Shown here: one piece after another, positions 40,454-48,454 of the stretch
How the letters are laid out: the number at the start of each line of letters is the position of its first letter
Position numbering within the stretch: position 1 is the stretch's first letter
DNA from: Candidatus Gemmiger excrementipullorum
GTDB lineage: Bacteria; Bacillota; Clostridia; Oscillospirales; Ruminococcaceae
Direction of reading: 5' to 3'
NCBI GenBank assembly: GCA_019115045.1
Contig: DXEI01000076.1
Location: 1 to 51,519 of the forward strand
Length of the DNA: 51,519 bases
Position numbers and translations under genes: made by a program
Notes under the pieces: generated by a model
Told to the model about the DNA's origin: nothing
The model's input: the letters and a program-made list of their open reading frames with translations, nothing else
The model's database searches: none

Positions 40454-41230
40454 ATGCCGCTGGACCGCCGCCGCGCCCGGCAGGCGTTTGCCGCCTACGC
40501 CGCACGCTATGACGCCGACGACCCCAAAGTCAAACTGAAGATCGACCACACCTACCGCGTAGCGGCGCTGTGCGAGCGCATCGCCGCCAGCCTGGACCTG
40601 CCGCCTGCCGAGCGGGACCTGGCCTGGCTGTGCGGGCTTTTGCACGACATCGGCCGCTTTGAGCAGCTGCGCCGGTACGGCACGTTCAACGACGCGCAGT
40701 CCATCGACCATGCCGCCATGAGCGCCCGCGTGCTGTTTGACGAGGGGCATATCGCCGAATACCTGGACGACCGCACGCAGGACGAAATGCTGCGCACCGC
40801 CGTGGCGCAGCACAGCGCCTACCGCCTGCCGGACGGCCTGGACGCACGCACGCTGCAGTTTTGCCAGATCCTGCGCGACGCCGACAAGGTGGACATCCTG
40901 CGCGTCAACGTCGAGACGCCGATGGAGGAGATCTACAACGTCTCGACCGAAGCGCTGCAGCAAAGCCCCGTCAGCCCCGCCGTGCTGCAGGCGTTTTATG
41001 AGCACCACTGTGTGCTGCGCAGCCTCAAGCAATACCCGGCCGACAACGTCGTGGGGCATGCCTCGCTGGTGTTTGAGCTGTGCTACCCCGAGAGCCTGCG
41101 CGCCGTGGCCGAGCAGGGCTGGCTGTGGAAACTGCTGGACCGCCCCTTTACCGACCCGGACACCGCCCGCGCCATGGATGCCCTGCGCGCCGAGCTGCGC
41201 CGCTGGCTGGCCGCGCACCTGCCCGCCTGA
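40454..41230 (+). CDS. HD domain phosphohydrolase
   Basis: 258 residues. The HD metal site is visible: His32 in KIDHTYRVAALC, the His64-Asp65 pair in CGLLHDIGRFEQ, and a later Asp in ILRDADKVDILRVN. A cluster of His residues (IDHAAMSARVLF, AVAQHSAYRLPDG) follows. HD proteins hydrolyse nucleotides or other phosphate esters; the substrate here is not evident. AGGGAGGGTTTTGC precedes the ATG. Divergent from TetR, which may regulate it. Confidence 0.9.
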   Translation: MPLDRRRARQAFAAYAARYDADDPKVKLKIDHTYRVAALCERIAASLDLPPAERDLAWLCGLLHDIGRFEQLRRYGTFNDAQSIDHAAMSARVLFDEGHIAEYLDDRTQDEMLRTAVAQHSAYRLPDGLDARTLQFCQILRDADKVDILRVNVETPMEEIYNVSTEALQQSPVSPAVLQAFYEHHCVLRSLKQYPADNVVGHASLVFELCYPESLRAVAEQGWLWKLLDRPFTDPDTARAMDALRAELRRWLAAHLPA

Positions 41231-41245
41231 CCCTATGCAGAAAGT

Positions 41246-41280
41246 CGCCCCGGGCGCTGCCAAGTGCAGCGCCCGGGGCG
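41246..41280. terminator. Bidirectional terminator between HD and NSS genes
   Basis: 15-bp GC-rich stem (41246-41260 with 41266-41280) between two convergent genes. T residues are few on either side, but position and stem fit a shared terminator. Confidence 0.75.
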
Positions 41281-41295
41281 GCTTTGCTATGCAGT

Positions 41296-42663
41296 TTACA
41301 GCAGGCCCTGGATCAGGATGACCGCAATGATGACGGGCAGAACGAACTGGAAGTAGTACTTGAGGCCGCGCGGCATGCGCAGGCCTTCGCCGGTGTTGCA
41401 CTCGGCCATGTACTTGTCGTAGCCCCAGCCCCAACGGCTGACGCAGAAGACCAGGTAGACCAGGCTGCCGCCGGGCAGCAGCAGGTTGCTGACGAGGAAG
41501 TCCTCAAAATCCAAAATGGTGGTGCCGGCGCCGAGCGGCTGCACGCCGCTGAGCAGGTTGAAGCCCAGCGCGCAGGGCAGCCCGGCCAGGATGAGCACGA
41601 CGCACCACACAAGGCAGCCTTTGCGGCGGCTCCAGCCGAACTGGTCCATGACGGTGGCGATGAGGTTTTCAAACACCGCAATGACGGTGGTGAAGCTGGC
41701 GAACGTCATGAACAGGAAGAACAGCGCGCCCCACAGGCGGCCGCCCGCCATGTTGGCAAAGACGTTGGGCAGCGTGACGAAGATGAGCTGCGGGCCGTAG
41801 TCCGGCGCGATGCCGAACGTAAAGCAGGCCGGGAAGATGATAAGCCCCGCGCACACCGCCACAAAGGTGTCGAGGATGCAGACGCGCACAGCCTCGCCCG
41901 GCAGGGTGAACTTGCGCTCCATATAGCTGCCGAAGATCTCCATCGCGCCGATGCCCAGGCTGAGGGTAAAGAACGACTGGTTCATGGCCGCGCTGATGAC
42001 GTTGCCCAGGCCCTGTTCCGAGGCGCGCTCCCAGTCCGGCAGCAGGTAGAAGGCCAGGCCCTCACCGACGCCGGGCAGCACAAAGCTGTGCGCCACCAGT
42101 ACCAGAATGAGCACGATCAGCGCGCCCATCATCCACTTGCCGGCGCGCTCCAGCCCGCTTTGCAGGCCCTGGCCGCAAACCAGGAAGCCCGCCACCGTGA
42201 TGAGCACCATCCAGAACACCTGCTCACCCGGGTTGGACAGCGACGCCTGGAAGATCGTCTCGACGTCGGTGCCGCTGACGCCCTCAAAGTTGCCGGCCAG
42301 GAAGCGGAAGAAATAGTCCAGCATCCAGCCGGAAACGGTGGTGTAGTACATCATCAGGACTGCGCAGCCCAGCATGCAGACCCACCCGTGCAGATGCCAC
42401 TTGCTGCCTTTGGGTTCCAGCGCCTTGTACGCTGCGCCGGCGCTGCCGCGGCCCGCGCGGCCCACGGCCAGTTCCATCGTCAGCACCGGCACGCCCATGA
42501 TGACCAGGAACAACAGGTAGAACAGCACGAACACGCCGCCGCCGCTTTCGCCGGTGACGGTGGGGAACCGCCACACGTTGCCGATGCCGATGGCGCAGCC
42601 CGCGCTGACCAGAATGAAGCCGAGGCGGGAGGCAAAACTCTCCCGCTGTTTTGTAGGATCCAT
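41296..42663 (-). CDS. Sodium-dependent symporter of the NSS (LeuT/SNF) family
   Basis: 455 residues with 11 to 12 membrane helices. NSS proteins import amino acids or related amines with Na+. Helix 1 has the signature GFILVSAGCAIGIGNVWRFP with the substrate/Na+ site, helix 6 the unwound region in NQSFFTLSLGIGAMEIFGSY, and helix 8 TFASFTTVIAVFENLIATVM. It is divergent from the threonine aldolase gene and shares with it a palindromic -35 box, so an amino-acid substrate such as threonine or serine is a reasonable guess but unproven. Confidence 0.94.
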   Translation of the reverse strand: MDPTKQRESFASRLGFILVSAGCAIGIGNVWRFPTVTGESGGGVFVLFYLLFLVIMGVPVLTMELAVGRAGRGSAGAAYKALEPKGSKWHLHGWVCMLGCAVLMMYYTTVSGWMLDYFFRFLAGNFEGVSGTDVETIFQASLSNPGEQVFWMVLITVAGFLVCGQGLQSGLERAGKWMMGALIVLILVLVAHSFVLPGVGEGLAFYLLPDWERASEQGLGNVISAAMNQSFFTLSLGIGAMEIFGSYMERKFTLPGEAVRVCILDTFVAVCAGLIIFPACFTFGIAPDYGPQLIFVTLPNVFANMAGGRLWGALFFLFMTFASFTTVIAVFENLIATVMDQFGWSRRKGCLVWCVVLILAGLPCALGFNLLSGVQPLGAGTTILDFEDFLVSNLLLPGGSLVYLVFCVSRWGWGYDKYMAECNTGEGLRMPRGLKYYFQFVLPVIIAVILIQGLL

Positions 42664-42695
42664 GTTTTTCCTTCTTTCCTCACACGAATATGGTT

Positions 42696-42724
42696 ATTAT
42701 AACGCAGTTTTGCGGGCGTTGCAA
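42696..42724 (-). promoter_or_regulatory. Promoter of the NSS symporter gene
   Basis: TTGCAA (42724-42719), 17-bp spacer, TATAAT (42701-42696) on the minus strand. The -35 is a palindrome shared with the divergent promoter. Confidence 0.85.
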
Positions 42725-42747
42725 GGGCAAAACCGCCGTGCTATAAT
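42719..42747 (+). promoter_or_regulatory. Promoter of the threonine aldolase gene
   Basis: TTGCAA (42719-42724), 17-bp spacer, TATAAT (42742-42747) on the plus strand, with the same -35 hexamer as the opposite promoter. Confidence 0.87.
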
Positions 42748-42778
42748 AAGCAAAATGCGCTTGGAAGGAGAATGTGCC

Positions 42779-43831
42779 ATGCTTCGTTTTGAATGTGACT
42801 ACGGCGAGGGCGCCGCCCAGCCGGTACTGGACCTTTTGCAAAAGACCAACCTGGAACAGACCTCCGGCTATGGCGAGGACGCCTACTGCGCCGCCGCGGC
42901 GGACAAGATCCGCGCGCTGTGCGACGCGCCCGACGCCGCCGTGCACTTTTTTGTGGGGGCGACCCAGGCCAACCTAACGGTGATCGACGCCGCGCTGAAA
43001 CCCTGGCAGGGGGTGCTGTGCGCCGAGACCGGGCATATCCATGTACATGAGACCGGCTCGATCGAAGCCACCGGCCACAAATGCCTGGCGCTGCCCGCGC
43101 GGGAGGGCAAGATCACCGCACAGCAGGTGCGCGACGCCGTGGCCGCCCACCGTGCCAACCCCAGCCATGAGCACGAGGTGCAGCCCGGCATGGTGTATAT
43201 CTCCAACCCGACGGAAGTGGGCACGCTGTATACCAAAGAGGAACTGACCGCGCTTTCGGCCGCCTGTTACGAACTGGGGCTGTACCTGTTTGTGGACGGC
43301 GCGCGCATGGCCTACGGCCTGATGAGCCCGCGCAACGACCTGAGCCTGCCGGACTACGCCGCGTTGTGCGACGTGTTCTACCTGGGCGGCACCAAGTGCG
43401 GCGCGCTGTTTGGCGAGGCCGTCGTCATCACCAACGACGACCTGAAACCCGATTTCCGCTACGCCCTCAAACAGCACGGCGGCATGCTGGCCAAGGGCCG
43501 GCTGCTGGGGCTGCAGTTTTTGGCGCTGCTGGACGGCGAGGACGGCAGCGGCAGCAGCCCCTATTTTGCCCTGGCCGCCGAAGCCGACCGCCAGGCGCTG
43601 CAGATCCGCGATGCGTTTGCCGCCAAAGGGCTGGCGGCGCAGTACGACGCCCCCGCCAACCAGCAGTTCTTTGTGCTGCCCGACGCCTGGTACGACGCGC
43701 TGGCCGCCCGCTATGCGATGAGCCCGATGGGCAAGCCCGACGCCAGGCACACCGCCGTGCGCTTTTGTACGAGCTGGGCCACCCGGCCCGAGGCCGTGGC
43801 CCAGCTGCTGGCCGACATCGCGGCGCTGTAA
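42779..43831 (+). CDS. Low-specificity threonine aldolase (beta-eliminating lyase fold)
   Basis: 350 residues from the ATG at 42779 (GGAAGGAGAATGTGCC before it); the open frame extends upstream through the promoter and is not used there. PLP-dependent cleavage of threonine to glycine and acetaldehyde. Seen: the N-terminal FECDYGEGAAQPVLDLLQKT, FVGATQANLTVIDAALKPWQ, SNPTEVGTLYTKEELTALSA, the LYLFVDGARMAYGL Asp, and the PLP lysine in LGGTKCGALFGEAVV. Typical length. Faces the NSS symporter. Confidence 0.93.
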   Translation: MLRFECDYGEGAAQPVLDLLQKTNLEQTSGYGEDAYCAAAADKIRALCDAPDAAVHFFVGATQANLTVIDAALKPWQGVLCAETGHIHVHETGSIEATGHKCLALPAREGKITAQQVRDAVAAHRANPSHEHEVQPGMVYISNPTEVGTLYTKEELTALSAACYELGLYLFVDGARMAYGLMSPRNDLSLPDYAALCDVFYLGGTKCGALFGEAVVITNDDLKPDFRYALKQHGGMLAKGRLLGLQFLALLDGEDGSGSSPYFALAAEADRQALQIRDAFAAKGLAAQYDAPANQQFFVLPDAWYDALAARYAMSPMGKPDARHTAVRFCTSWATRPEAVAQLLADIAAL

Positions 43832-43850
43832 CGCCCCCATAAAAACCAAC

Positions 43851-43878
43851 GTCCCCGGAGCCTGACGGCCCCGGGGAC
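43851..43878. terminator. Terminator between the aldolase and sugar transferase genes
   Basis: GTCCCCGG pairs with CCGGGGAC with further inner pairs. On the minus strand GTTGGTTTTTATGG follows; on the plus strand ATGTGTTTT. It lies between convergent genes. Confidence 0.7.
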
Positions 43879-43900
43879 ATGTGTTTTGGCGGGTCTGCGC

Positions 43901-45352
43901 TTACTTGGCGCCGCGGCCGCCCAGCACGACGCCGACGGTCTTGACCAGGATCTTGACGTCGTTCCACAGCGACCAGTTGTCGATGTACTGGACGTCCAGC
44001 TTGACGACCTCCTCAAAATTTTCGATGTCGTTGCGGCCGCTGATCTGCCACAGGCCGGTGATGCCGGGTTTCATGCTCAGGCGGCGCTTGTGGTGGCTCT
44101 GGTACTGCTTGTACTCGTCCACCGTCGGCGGGCGGGTGCCCACCAGCGACATGTTGCCCACCAGCACGTCAAAAAACTGCGGCAGCTCGTCGATGCTGGT
44201 GCGGCGGATGAACCGCCCGACCCGGGTCACGCGGGGGTCGTCCTCCATCTTGAACATCAGGCCGTCCATCTCGTTGTGGCACAGCAGGTCTTTTTTGCGC
44301 TGCTCGGCGTCGGCGTACATGCTGCGCAATTTGTGGATATAAAAGTACCGGCCATTGAGGCCCACACGCTTTTGTTTGAAGATCAGCGGCCCGGGGCTTT
44401 CGAGCTTGAGCGGGATGGCCACGACGGCGATGATGGGGATGCTGATCAGGCAGCCCACCAGCGCACCGACAATGTCCATCGCCCGTTTGAGGATCATATC
44501 GCGCAGTTCCAGCTCGATGGTGCCCATGGTGACGACGTTGCCGCCGGCGCAGCGGCCGAGCTCACGGCTCAGGCGGGCGGCGCTGGTCTCGTCGCAGCAG
44601 ACTTCCTCGATGCGGTCGAGCAGCTTCAGGCGGAAATGCACGGTCAGGCCCATGCTCTCCATCTCTTCGAGGTACGGCAGAAAGGACTCGCCGCTGTCCA
44701 TCGGGATGTCGACGTGGATCTCGTCCAGCGCGGCGCGGCGGATCCAATCCATAAAGTTGTCGTAGGCCGCCCGCACCGGCACACCCTCAAACTCCTGCCC
44801 GACGAGCTCCGGGGGCGCGTCCAGCAGCACGACGCCGCACACCCGCTTGGACCAGTCCTCGCGCAGGGCGCGGATGACCGCCGGGGCATGGTCGGTGGTG
44901 GAAAGGATGCCGACAAGGCTTTCCATGCCGCTGCGGTTCTGCGCGCGGCGCAGGTGGCGCTTGAGCAGGCTGTGGCTCAGCGGCATCAGCAGGGCGTTGA
45001 CCAGCGGCACCGCCACCGCAAAATAGCGCGAGTCCAGCATTTCGGCCTTGGCCAGCAGCATCAGCGTCGAGTAGACGGCCGCCATCAGCACATTGAACCG
45101 CAGCGAGATCACGAACTCCCGCCCGGTGCCGCGGGTGGCGATGTTCTCGCGCTGGTTGAAAAAGAAAAAGGTCATGATAAAGGCCACCGCCACCAGGCAC
45201 AGCGTCTGCACCCAGTCGCCGGCGCTGTACGGCACGATGCGCCCCAGCAGGCCGTCGGTGATAAGCCAGGCCAGCAGCACACTGACGCCCAGTGTGAGCA
45301 GGTCCAGCGCAAAGACATAAGCGTATTGCAGTTTTTCGCGTTTGTTGATCAT
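43901..45352 (-). CDS. Exopolysaccharide polyprenyl glycosylphosphotransferase
   Basis: 483 residues from the ATG at 45352; a longer frame upstream overlaps the promoter and is rejected. The enzyme transfers a sugar-1-phosphate to undecaprenyl phosphate to start a surface polysaccharide. Four N-terminal helices (residues 10-135), a CoA-binding-like domain, a fifth helix near 310, then the bacterial sugar transferase domain with SPGPLIFKQKRVGLNG, KLRSMY, RRTSIDELPQFFDVLVG, GTRPPTVDEY and PGITGLWQISGRND. No other polysaccharide genes adjoin, so it is an isolated priming transferase. Confidence 0.95.
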   Translation of the reverse strand: MINKREKLQYAYVFALDLLTLGVSVLLAWLITDGLLGRIVPYSAGDWVQTLCLVAVAFIMTFFFFNQRENIATRGTGREFVISLRFNVLMAAVYSTLMLLAKAEMLDSRYFAVAVPLVNALLMPLSHSLLKRHLRRAQNRSGMESLVGILSTTDHAPAVIRALREDWSKRVCGVVLLDAPPELVGQEFEGVPVRAAYDNFMDWIRRAALDEIHVDIPMDSGESFLPYLEEMESMGLTVHFRLKLLDRIEEVCCDETSAARLSRELGRCAGGNVVTMGTIELELRDMILKRAMDIVGALVGCLISIPIIAVVAIPLKLESPGPLIFKQKRVGLNGRYFYIHKLRSMYADAEQRKKDLLCHNEMDGLMFKMEDDPRVTRVGRFIRRTSIDELPQFFDVLVGNMSLVGTRPPTVDEYKQYQSHHKRRLSMKPGITGLWQISGRNDIENFEEVVKLDVQYIDNWSLWNDVKILVKTVGVVLGGRGAK

Positions 45353-45415
45353 CGGTCTATCCTGTCCTGCGCCCCGGCTAGGACCCGGGGCGCAATACTC
45401 CATGATGTTCTGCTT

Positions 45416-45444
45416 ATTGTAGCACGTTTGGGGCGGTTTTTCAA
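45416..45444 (-). promoter_or_regulatory. Promoter of the glycosylphosphotransferase gene
   Basis: TTGAAA (45444-45439), 17-bp spacer, TACAAT (45421-45416) on the minus strand. Confidence 0.8.
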
Positions 45445-45492
45445 TCCTGCGCGGACGGCAAAAAAACTGGCAGAAAAAATGCAGCGCGGGGC

Positions 45493-45521
45493 TTGACAAC
45501 TGTGTATACTGTGTATATACT
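45493..45521 (+). promoter_or_regulatory. Promoter of the GntR-ABC operon
   Basis: TTGACA (45493-45498), 17-bp spacer, TATACT (45516-45521) on the plus strand: a near-consensus promoter embedded in AT-rich repeats. Confidence 0.9.
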
Positions 45522-45543
45522 GTAAATATCGAATATGTACAGT
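45499..45543 (+). promoter_or_regulatory. Operator-like repeats over the GntR promoter
   Basis: ACTGTGTATA and TGTGTATATACTGT repeats fill the spacer, and ACTGTA (45519-45524) faces TACAGT (45538-45543) as an inverted repeat across the transcription start. This is where a YtrA-type GntR repressor would be expected to bind. Confidence 0.65.
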
Positions 45544-45563
45544 TCGATGCAAAGGAGCGCTTC

Positions 45564-45935
45564 ATGCAGATCTATCTTTCCAATTCCGGGCAGGAGCCGA
45601 TCTACGCGCAGATCACGCGGCAGATCAAGCAGCAGATCCTGTCCGGCCAGTTACAGGCAGGCGACGCCCTGCCCAGCATCCGGCTGTTGGCCAAAGAGCT
45701 GCGCATCAGCGTCATCACCACCAAACGTGCGTATGAGGACCTGGAGAATGCCGGGTTCATCGTCACGCAGCCGGGGCGCGGCAGTTTTGTGGCTGCGCAA
45801 AACCCCGCCCTGCTGCGCGAAACGCATTTAAAAGAAGTAGAGGACCATTTGCAGCGCGCGGTAGACGCCGCGCGCCAGGGCGGCATCCGCTACGAGGAAG
45901 TATGCGAGACGCTGCGCCTTTTATGGGAGGGCTGA
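45564..45935 (+). CDS. GntR family regulator (YtrA subfamily)
   Basis: 123 residues. The winged helix domain (residues 9-75) has PIYAQITRQIKQQILSGQLQ, GDALPSIRLLAKELRISVIT and AYEDLENAGFIVTQPGRGSF; the short C-terminus is typical of YtrA-type repressors, which control ABC transporters in the same operon. AAAGGAGCGCTTC precedes the ATG. The next gene starts just after its stop. Confidence 0.95.
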   Translation: MQIYLSNSGQEPIYAQITRQIKQQILSGQLQAGDALPSIRLLAKELRISVITTKRAYEDLENAGFIVTQPGRGSFVAAQNPALLRETHLKEVEDHLQRAVDAARQGGIRYEEVCETLRLLWEG

Positions 45936-45937
45936 CT

Positions 45938-46798
45938 ATGTCGACCGAAGCGGCCGCCTTGCGCGGCGTGCAGAAACACTACAAAGAGTTTACGCTGGGC
46001 CCGCTGGACCTGACGGTGCCCGCCGGGAGCATCGTGGGGCTGGTGGGCGAAAACGGCGCCGGCAAAACGACGACGCTGCGCCTGTTGTGCGGGGTAAGCA
46101 AGCCGGACGCCGGGCAGATCACGCTGCTGGGCGGCGCGCCGGGCGAAGCGGCCGCGCGCGCCAAAGTGGGCGTGGTGTTTGAGGACGCCTACTTTTATTA
46201 TGGCATGACGGCCGCGCAGATCGGCCGCAGTTTGGCGGGCATTTACGGCCCGGCGTGGGACGCCGGGCGTTTTGCGGGCTACCTGCAGCGCTTTGGGCTG
46301 GACCCCGCCCAAAAGATGAAAGACTACAGCCGCGGCATGCGCTTAAAGCTGAACCTGGCCACGGCGCTGGCGCACGACCCCGAGCTGCTGGTGCTGGACG
46401 AGGCGACCGCCGGGCTGGACCCCGTGGTGCGCAGCGAGATGCTGGACCTGTTTATGGAATTTATCCAGGACGAGCGCCACAGCATCTTGATGAGCAGCCA
46501 CATCACCAGCGACCTGGAGCAGGCGGCGGATTCCATCGCCTACCTGCACCACGGCCGGTTGCTGTTCCACGAGAACAAGGACGACCTGCTGCAGGAATAC
46601 GGCCTGCTGCGCTGCGGGCGCGCCGCGCTGGACCGCCTGCCCGCCGGGGCCGTCATCTACACGCGGCAGGGTGCATTTGGCTGCGAGAGTTTGGTCAAAG
46701 GGCGCGAAGAGATACGCCGGCTGCTGCCCGACGCCGTCTGTGACCCGGCCGGCATCGACGACATCATGCGCTTTTACAGCGGGAGGGATGCACAATGA
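45938..46798 (+). CDS. ABC transporter ATP-binding protein
   Basis: 286 residues from the ATG at 45938 (GGGAGGGCTGACT before it); an upstream ATG inside the GntR gene is rejected. Walker A GENGAGKTT is at residues 37-45, the signature motif is degenerate (YSRGMRLKL near 130), and Walker B is LLVLDEATAGLD. This is the layout of ABC-2 type exporters linked with YtrA regulators, often involved in antibiotic or envelope stress. The stop overlaps the next gene (ATGA). Confidence 0.94.
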   Translation: MSTEAAALRGVQKHYKEFTLGPLDLTVPAGSIVGLVGENGAGKTTTLRLLCGVSKPDAGQITLLGGAPGEAAARAKVGVVFEDAYFYYGMTAAQIGRSLAGIYGPAWDAGRFAGYLQRFGLDPAQKMKDYSRGMRLKLNLATALAHDPELLVLDEATAGLDPVVRSEMLDLFMEFIQDERHSILMSSHITSDLEQAADSIAYLHHGRLLFHENKDDLLQEYGLLRCGRAALDRLPAGAVIYTRQGAFGCESLVKGREEIRRLLPDAVCDPAGIDDIMRFYSGRDAQ

Positions 46799-47469
46799 AA
46801 GGGCTTTTGTACAAAGATCTGACGCTGATCGTTGGCAGCTACCGCATGAACTTTGTGTTTTTGCTGGTGGTCTACACCGCGATGGCCTTTGCGTTGCAGA
46901 TGGATTTTATGGCCTATGCACTGGTGTTCGTGGTGGGGCTGTATGCCTCCACGACCATCTCGATGGACGAAAACAGCCGCTGGGACCTGTATGCCCGCAC
47001 GCTGCCGGTGACGCCGGGGCAGATCGTGGCCGGCAAGTTTTTGCTGACGCTGGGCTGCACTGCCGTGGGCGCGGCGCTGAGCTTTTTGCTGCTGGCCGTG
47101 ATGCCGCACAACCCGCCGCTGCCCGAGGCCGCGGCCGGGCTGGCGGCCGCTGTGACCACGACGCTGGTGTACGGGGCGCTGGTGATCCCGCTCTCGTACA
47201 AATTCGGCGCGGCCAAGGCGCGCAGCTGGGTGATGGCGGTGCTGTTTGCGCTGTTCTTTCTGCCGCTGCTGGCGCTGACCTCGCTGCCGGAAGAGACGCG
47301 CGACGCCCTTTGGGACGCGCTGGGGCTGCGCGGCGGGCAGCCCGCCTGGTCGCTGACGGAGGGGCAGGGCCTGGGGCTGTTCCTGGGTGCGATGCTGGCG
47401 GTCTCGCTGCTGGCGGTGGGCATCAGCTGGGCGGTGAGCGTGCCTTTGTACCGCCAAAAGACCGACTGA
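46795..47469 (+). CDS. ABC-2 type transporter permease
   Basis: 224 residues with six membrane helices and no clear substrate-binding part. It begins MKGLLYKDLTLIVGSYRMNF, then pairs of helices with MDENSRWDLYARTLPVTPGQ between, typical of ABC-2 permeases of bacilli. Forms the exporter with the ATPase upstream. Substrate unknown. Third and last gene of the GntR operon. Confidence 0.9.
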   Translation: MKGLLYKDLTLIVGSYRMNFVFLLVVYTAMAFALQMDFMAYALVFVVGLYASTTISMDENSRWDLYARTLPVTPGQIVAGKFLLTLGCTAVGAALSFLLLAVMPHNPPLPEAAAGLAAAVTTTLVYGALVIPLSYKFGAAKARSWVMAVLFALFFLPLLALTSLPEETRDALWDALGLRGGQPAWSLTEGQGLGLFLGAMLAVSLLAVGISWAVSVPLYRQKTD

Positions 47470-47513
47470 AAACCTCCGCGCCTTGAATTTTGACCGTATA
47501 CAAGGCAAAAATG

Positions 47514-47543
47514 CCCGCCGCGGCTTGACAAAGCCGCGGCGGG
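47514..47543 (+). terminator. Terminator of the ABC operon, overlapping a promoter
   Basis: 13-bp perfect stem (47514-47526 with 47531-47543), GACA loop. No long U-tract follows, so it may be weak. The rpsF promoter -35 lies across the loop. Confidence 0.65.
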
Positions 47544-47553
47544 TTGCTATAAT
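47525..47553 (+). promoter_or_regulatory. Promoter of the rpsF-ssb-rpsR operon
   Basis: TTGACA (47525-47530), 17-bp spacer, TATAAT (47548-47553): full consensus. It is built into the hairpin that follows the ABC operon. Confidence 0.93.
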
Positions 47554-47559
47554 AAGTTG

Positions 47560-47635
47560 CTGTGCCGGATGGCACAGATTTCCTTGCCCTTTGCGTGGGC
47601 AAAGGGCCATACGTCCAAAAGGAGGTGCACAGAAT
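47560..47635 (+). ncRNA. Leader of rpsF with two hairpins (candidate S6:S18 control site)
   Basis: TGTGCC-GGAT-GGCACA (47561-47576) and GCCCTTTGC-GTGG-GCAAAGGGC (47586-47607) form two stable hairpins between the promoter and rpsF. A CCG triplet, known as part of the S6:S18 binding motif in other bacteria, occurs in the first. Whether this is that motif cannot be decided by eye. Confidence 0.5.
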
Positions 47636-47920
47636 ATGGCTAAGTACGAAACCATGATGGTTACCACCGCCACCCTCGACGAGGAGGCCTCCGCCGCTCT
47701 GGTCAACAAGTTCAAGAACCTGATCGCGGCGAATGGTACGATCGATTCTGTTGATGATTGGGGCAAGAAACGCCTTGCCTACCCCATCAACGATGAGACC
47801 GAAGGTGTGTACACCGTGATCAAGTTCACCAGCGAGCCCGATTTCCCCGCTGAGCTGGACCGCGTTTTCAAGATCACGGAAGGCGTTCTTCGCAGCATGA
47901 CCATTGCTGAGGAAGAGTAA
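47636..47920 (+). CDS. rpsF: 30S ribosomal protein S6
   Basis: 94 residues from the ATG at 47636 (AAAAGGAGGTGCACAGAAT before it); the open frame upstream includes the promoter region and is rejected. S6 binds 16S rRNA as a dimer with S18. MAKYETMMVTTATLDEEASA and VDDWGKKRLAYPINDETEGV match the family. First gene of the rpsF-ssb-rpsR operon, standard in Firmicutes. Confidence 0.97.
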   Translation: MAKYETMMVTTATLDEEASAALVNKFKNLIAANGTIDSVDDWGKKRLAYPINDETEGVYTVIKFTSEPDFPAELDRVFKITEGVLRSMTIAEEE

Positions 47921-47931
47921 GGAGAGGCAAA

Positions 47932-48411
47932 ATGCTGAATGTTGTTGCTATCATGGGCCGCCTTGCGCGTGACCCGGAGCTCCGCCAGACCACGACCGGC
48001 AAAAATGTGGCGTCTTTCCGCATCGCCTGCGACCGCGGGCGCCGCGATGCCAACGGCCAGAGCCAGGCTGACTGGTTCGACGTCGTTGCGTGGGACCGCA
48101 CGGCGGAATTTGTGTGCAAGTATTTCCAAAAAGGTTCGCTGATCATCGTTGACGGCCGCCTGCAGAGCCGGTCCTACCAGGACAAGGCCGGGAACAACCG
48201 CACCGCCATTGAGATCGTGGCCAACAACGTCAACTTTGCCGGCCCCAAATCTTCCAACGCCGCACCCGGTATGGGTGACGCCGGCTATGGCGCGCCCATG
48301 GCAGAACCCGCCGCCCGCCCCGCTGTGCAGCAGGCCCCCGCGCCGAGTTACAGCGCCGGCAGCAACGACGACTTTGCCCTGATCGAGGATGAGGGCGATC
48401 TGCCGTTCTAA
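47932..48411 (+). CDS. ssb: Single-stranded DNA-binding protein
   Basis: 159 residues. An OB fold over residues 1-105 with MLNVVAIMGRLARDPELRQT and WFDVVAWDRTAEFVCKYFQK, then a flexible Gly/Ala/Pro-rich linker, and the acidic tip EDEGDLPF, which recruits repair proteins. The whole domain plan is intact. 11 bases after rpsF, with AAGGAGAGGCAAA before the ATG. Confidence 0.97.
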   Translation: MLNVVAIMGRLARDPELRQTTTGKNVASFRIACDRGRRDANGQSQADWFDVVAWDRTAEFVCKYFQKGSLIIVDGRLQSRSYQDKAGNNRTAIEIVANNVNFAGPKSSNAAPGMGDAGYGAPMAEPAARPAVQQAPAPSYSAGSNDDFALIEDEGDLPF

Positions 48412-48454
48412 CCAACGAATCGAACGAAAATACCTGATAAGGAGGTAAACCACC

